Part shown: positions 5,829 to 6,342 of the stretch, piece after piece | Position numbering within the stretch: position 1 is the stretch's first letter | Layout of the letters: every line of letters starts with the position of its first letter | Origin: Paraclostridium ghonii | GTDB taxonomy: Bacteria; Bacillota; Clostridia; Peptostreptococcales; Peptostreptococcaceae | Length of the DNA stretch: 6,342 bases | NCBI RefSeq assembly: GCF_023653455.1 | Contig: NZ_JAKEDR010000185.1 | Location: forward strand, 1 to 6,342 | Direction: 5' to 3' | Position numbers and translations under genes: made by a program | Notes under the pieces: generated by a model | Databases searched by the model: none | Told to the model about the DNA's origin: nothing | What the model saw: the letters and a program-made list of their open reading frames with translations, nothing else

Positions 5829-6342
5829 TTATTTTATACTTTTTATACTTTCATTAGCAAAATTTGTATCCACAATTTTATCATAAGGAGCTTTTTTATC
5901 AAGTTCTTTAGCCTCTTCCATTACATTCATTAAAAGGTTTAAACTATCTTCTTTTAACACTGGATTTGAAGACCATGCATCTATAGATTTATATCTTTGA
6001 ACTACTGAAACCAAATCTTTTTTCTCAAAATCTGTAAAGAAAGGCTCTATAGCTGTAGCTATTTCTTCAGCAGAATGATTTTTAACCCATATTTGACCTT
6101 TATAAACTGCATTTGTAAATTTTTGAATTATATCTTTATTTTCTTTTATATAATCTTTAGGTGCAGAATAAGCAGTGTAAGGAATAAGTCCTGATTCTTC
6201 ACCGATAGATGCTACTACATATCCTTTACCTTGTTTTTCTACTTCAGAAGCAGCAGGTTCAAATAATGCAACATAGTCACCTTCGCCACCCGCAAATGAA
6301 CCAGCTAAAACATTGAACTGTTTATCAGTATGATGATAACTG
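5829..6342 (-). CDS. ABC transporter substrate-binding protein (SsuA/TauA/NMT1-like), C-terminal part
   Basis: The reading frame is open from 6341 down to the TAA at 5829, giving 170 residues; the start lies beyond the right edge. A TTG at 6014 is only an internal leucine codon. The fragment reads VLAGSFAGGEGDYVALFEPA, then VASIGEESGLIPYTAY, and later a helical stretch with FTNAVYKGQIWVKNH. It ends near APYDKIVDTNFANESI. This pattern matches the second lobe of periplasmic-type binding proteins for sulfonates, taurine, nitrate or pyrimidine precursors. In a Gram-positive cell such a protein is a membrane-anchored lipoprotein outside the membrane, but the signal region is not in view. Substrate cannot be assigned. 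The gene is the last of its unit, and a minus-strand terminator lies about 120 bases after the stop. Confidence 0.85.
   Translation of the reverse strand, partial: SYHHTDKQFNVLAGSFAGGEGDYVALFEPAASEVEKQGKGYVVASIGEESGLIPYTAYSAPKDYIKENKDIIQKFTNAVYKGQIWVKNHSAEEIATAIEPFFTDFEKKDLVSVVQRYKSIDAWSSNPVLKEDSLNLLMNVMEEAKELDKKAPYDKIVDTNFANESIKSIK

Noticed and set aside
5829..6014. Separate 61-residue gene starting at TTG 6014
   Set aside because: The same frame is open to the window edge and encodes a continuous substrate-binding protein; the TTG is an internal codon.

Overview
The window is very AT-rich DNA with strong AGGAGG or GGGGG ribosome-binding sites, dense AGA/ATA codon use and many intrinsic-type hairpins. 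This fits a low-GC anaerobic Firmicute of class Clostridia. A Peptostreptococcaceae-like relative is my best guess, but that is inference, not something the sequence proves.

Left part (1-818): the start of a sodium:alanine/glycine symporter gene runs off the left edge on the minus strand. Its transcript opens with a clear promoter (TTGACA, 17 bp, TATTAT) and a textbook tandem glycine riboswitch. A long-range pairing downstream of the second aptamer could be the expression platform. The rest of this intergenic region holds a perfect 38-bp palindrome just before the next gene.

Middle part (819-4552): four plus-strand genes, each apparently its own transcription unit. They are a DUF4438 protein of unknown function, the peroxidase tpx, an uncharacterised charged helical protein (best start TTG at 2418, not the upstream ATG), and a DUF2804 protein. 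Hairpins separate them. The one after the uncharacterised gene is a roughly 135-bp imperfect inverted repeat that looks like a MITE as much as a terminator. A hairpin at 4512-4552 sits between the convergent DUF2804 gene and the next gene.

Right part (4556-6342), all minus strand: a short, soluble relative of reductive dehalogenases (RdhA) with two [4Fe-4S] motifs but no Tat signal and no RdhB anchor gene beside it. It is preceded by an unusually structured leader: overlapping palindromes, then a bulged stem-loop, then a minus-strand terminator. Upstream of that lies the C-terminal half of an ABC transporter substrate-binding protein of the SsuA/TauA/NMT1 type.

The genes do not form one obvious pathway. 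The two most notable items are the RdhA-like enzyme with its structured leader, and the glycine-controlled symporter. I see no CRISPR array, rRNA, tRNA, or complete insertion sequence.
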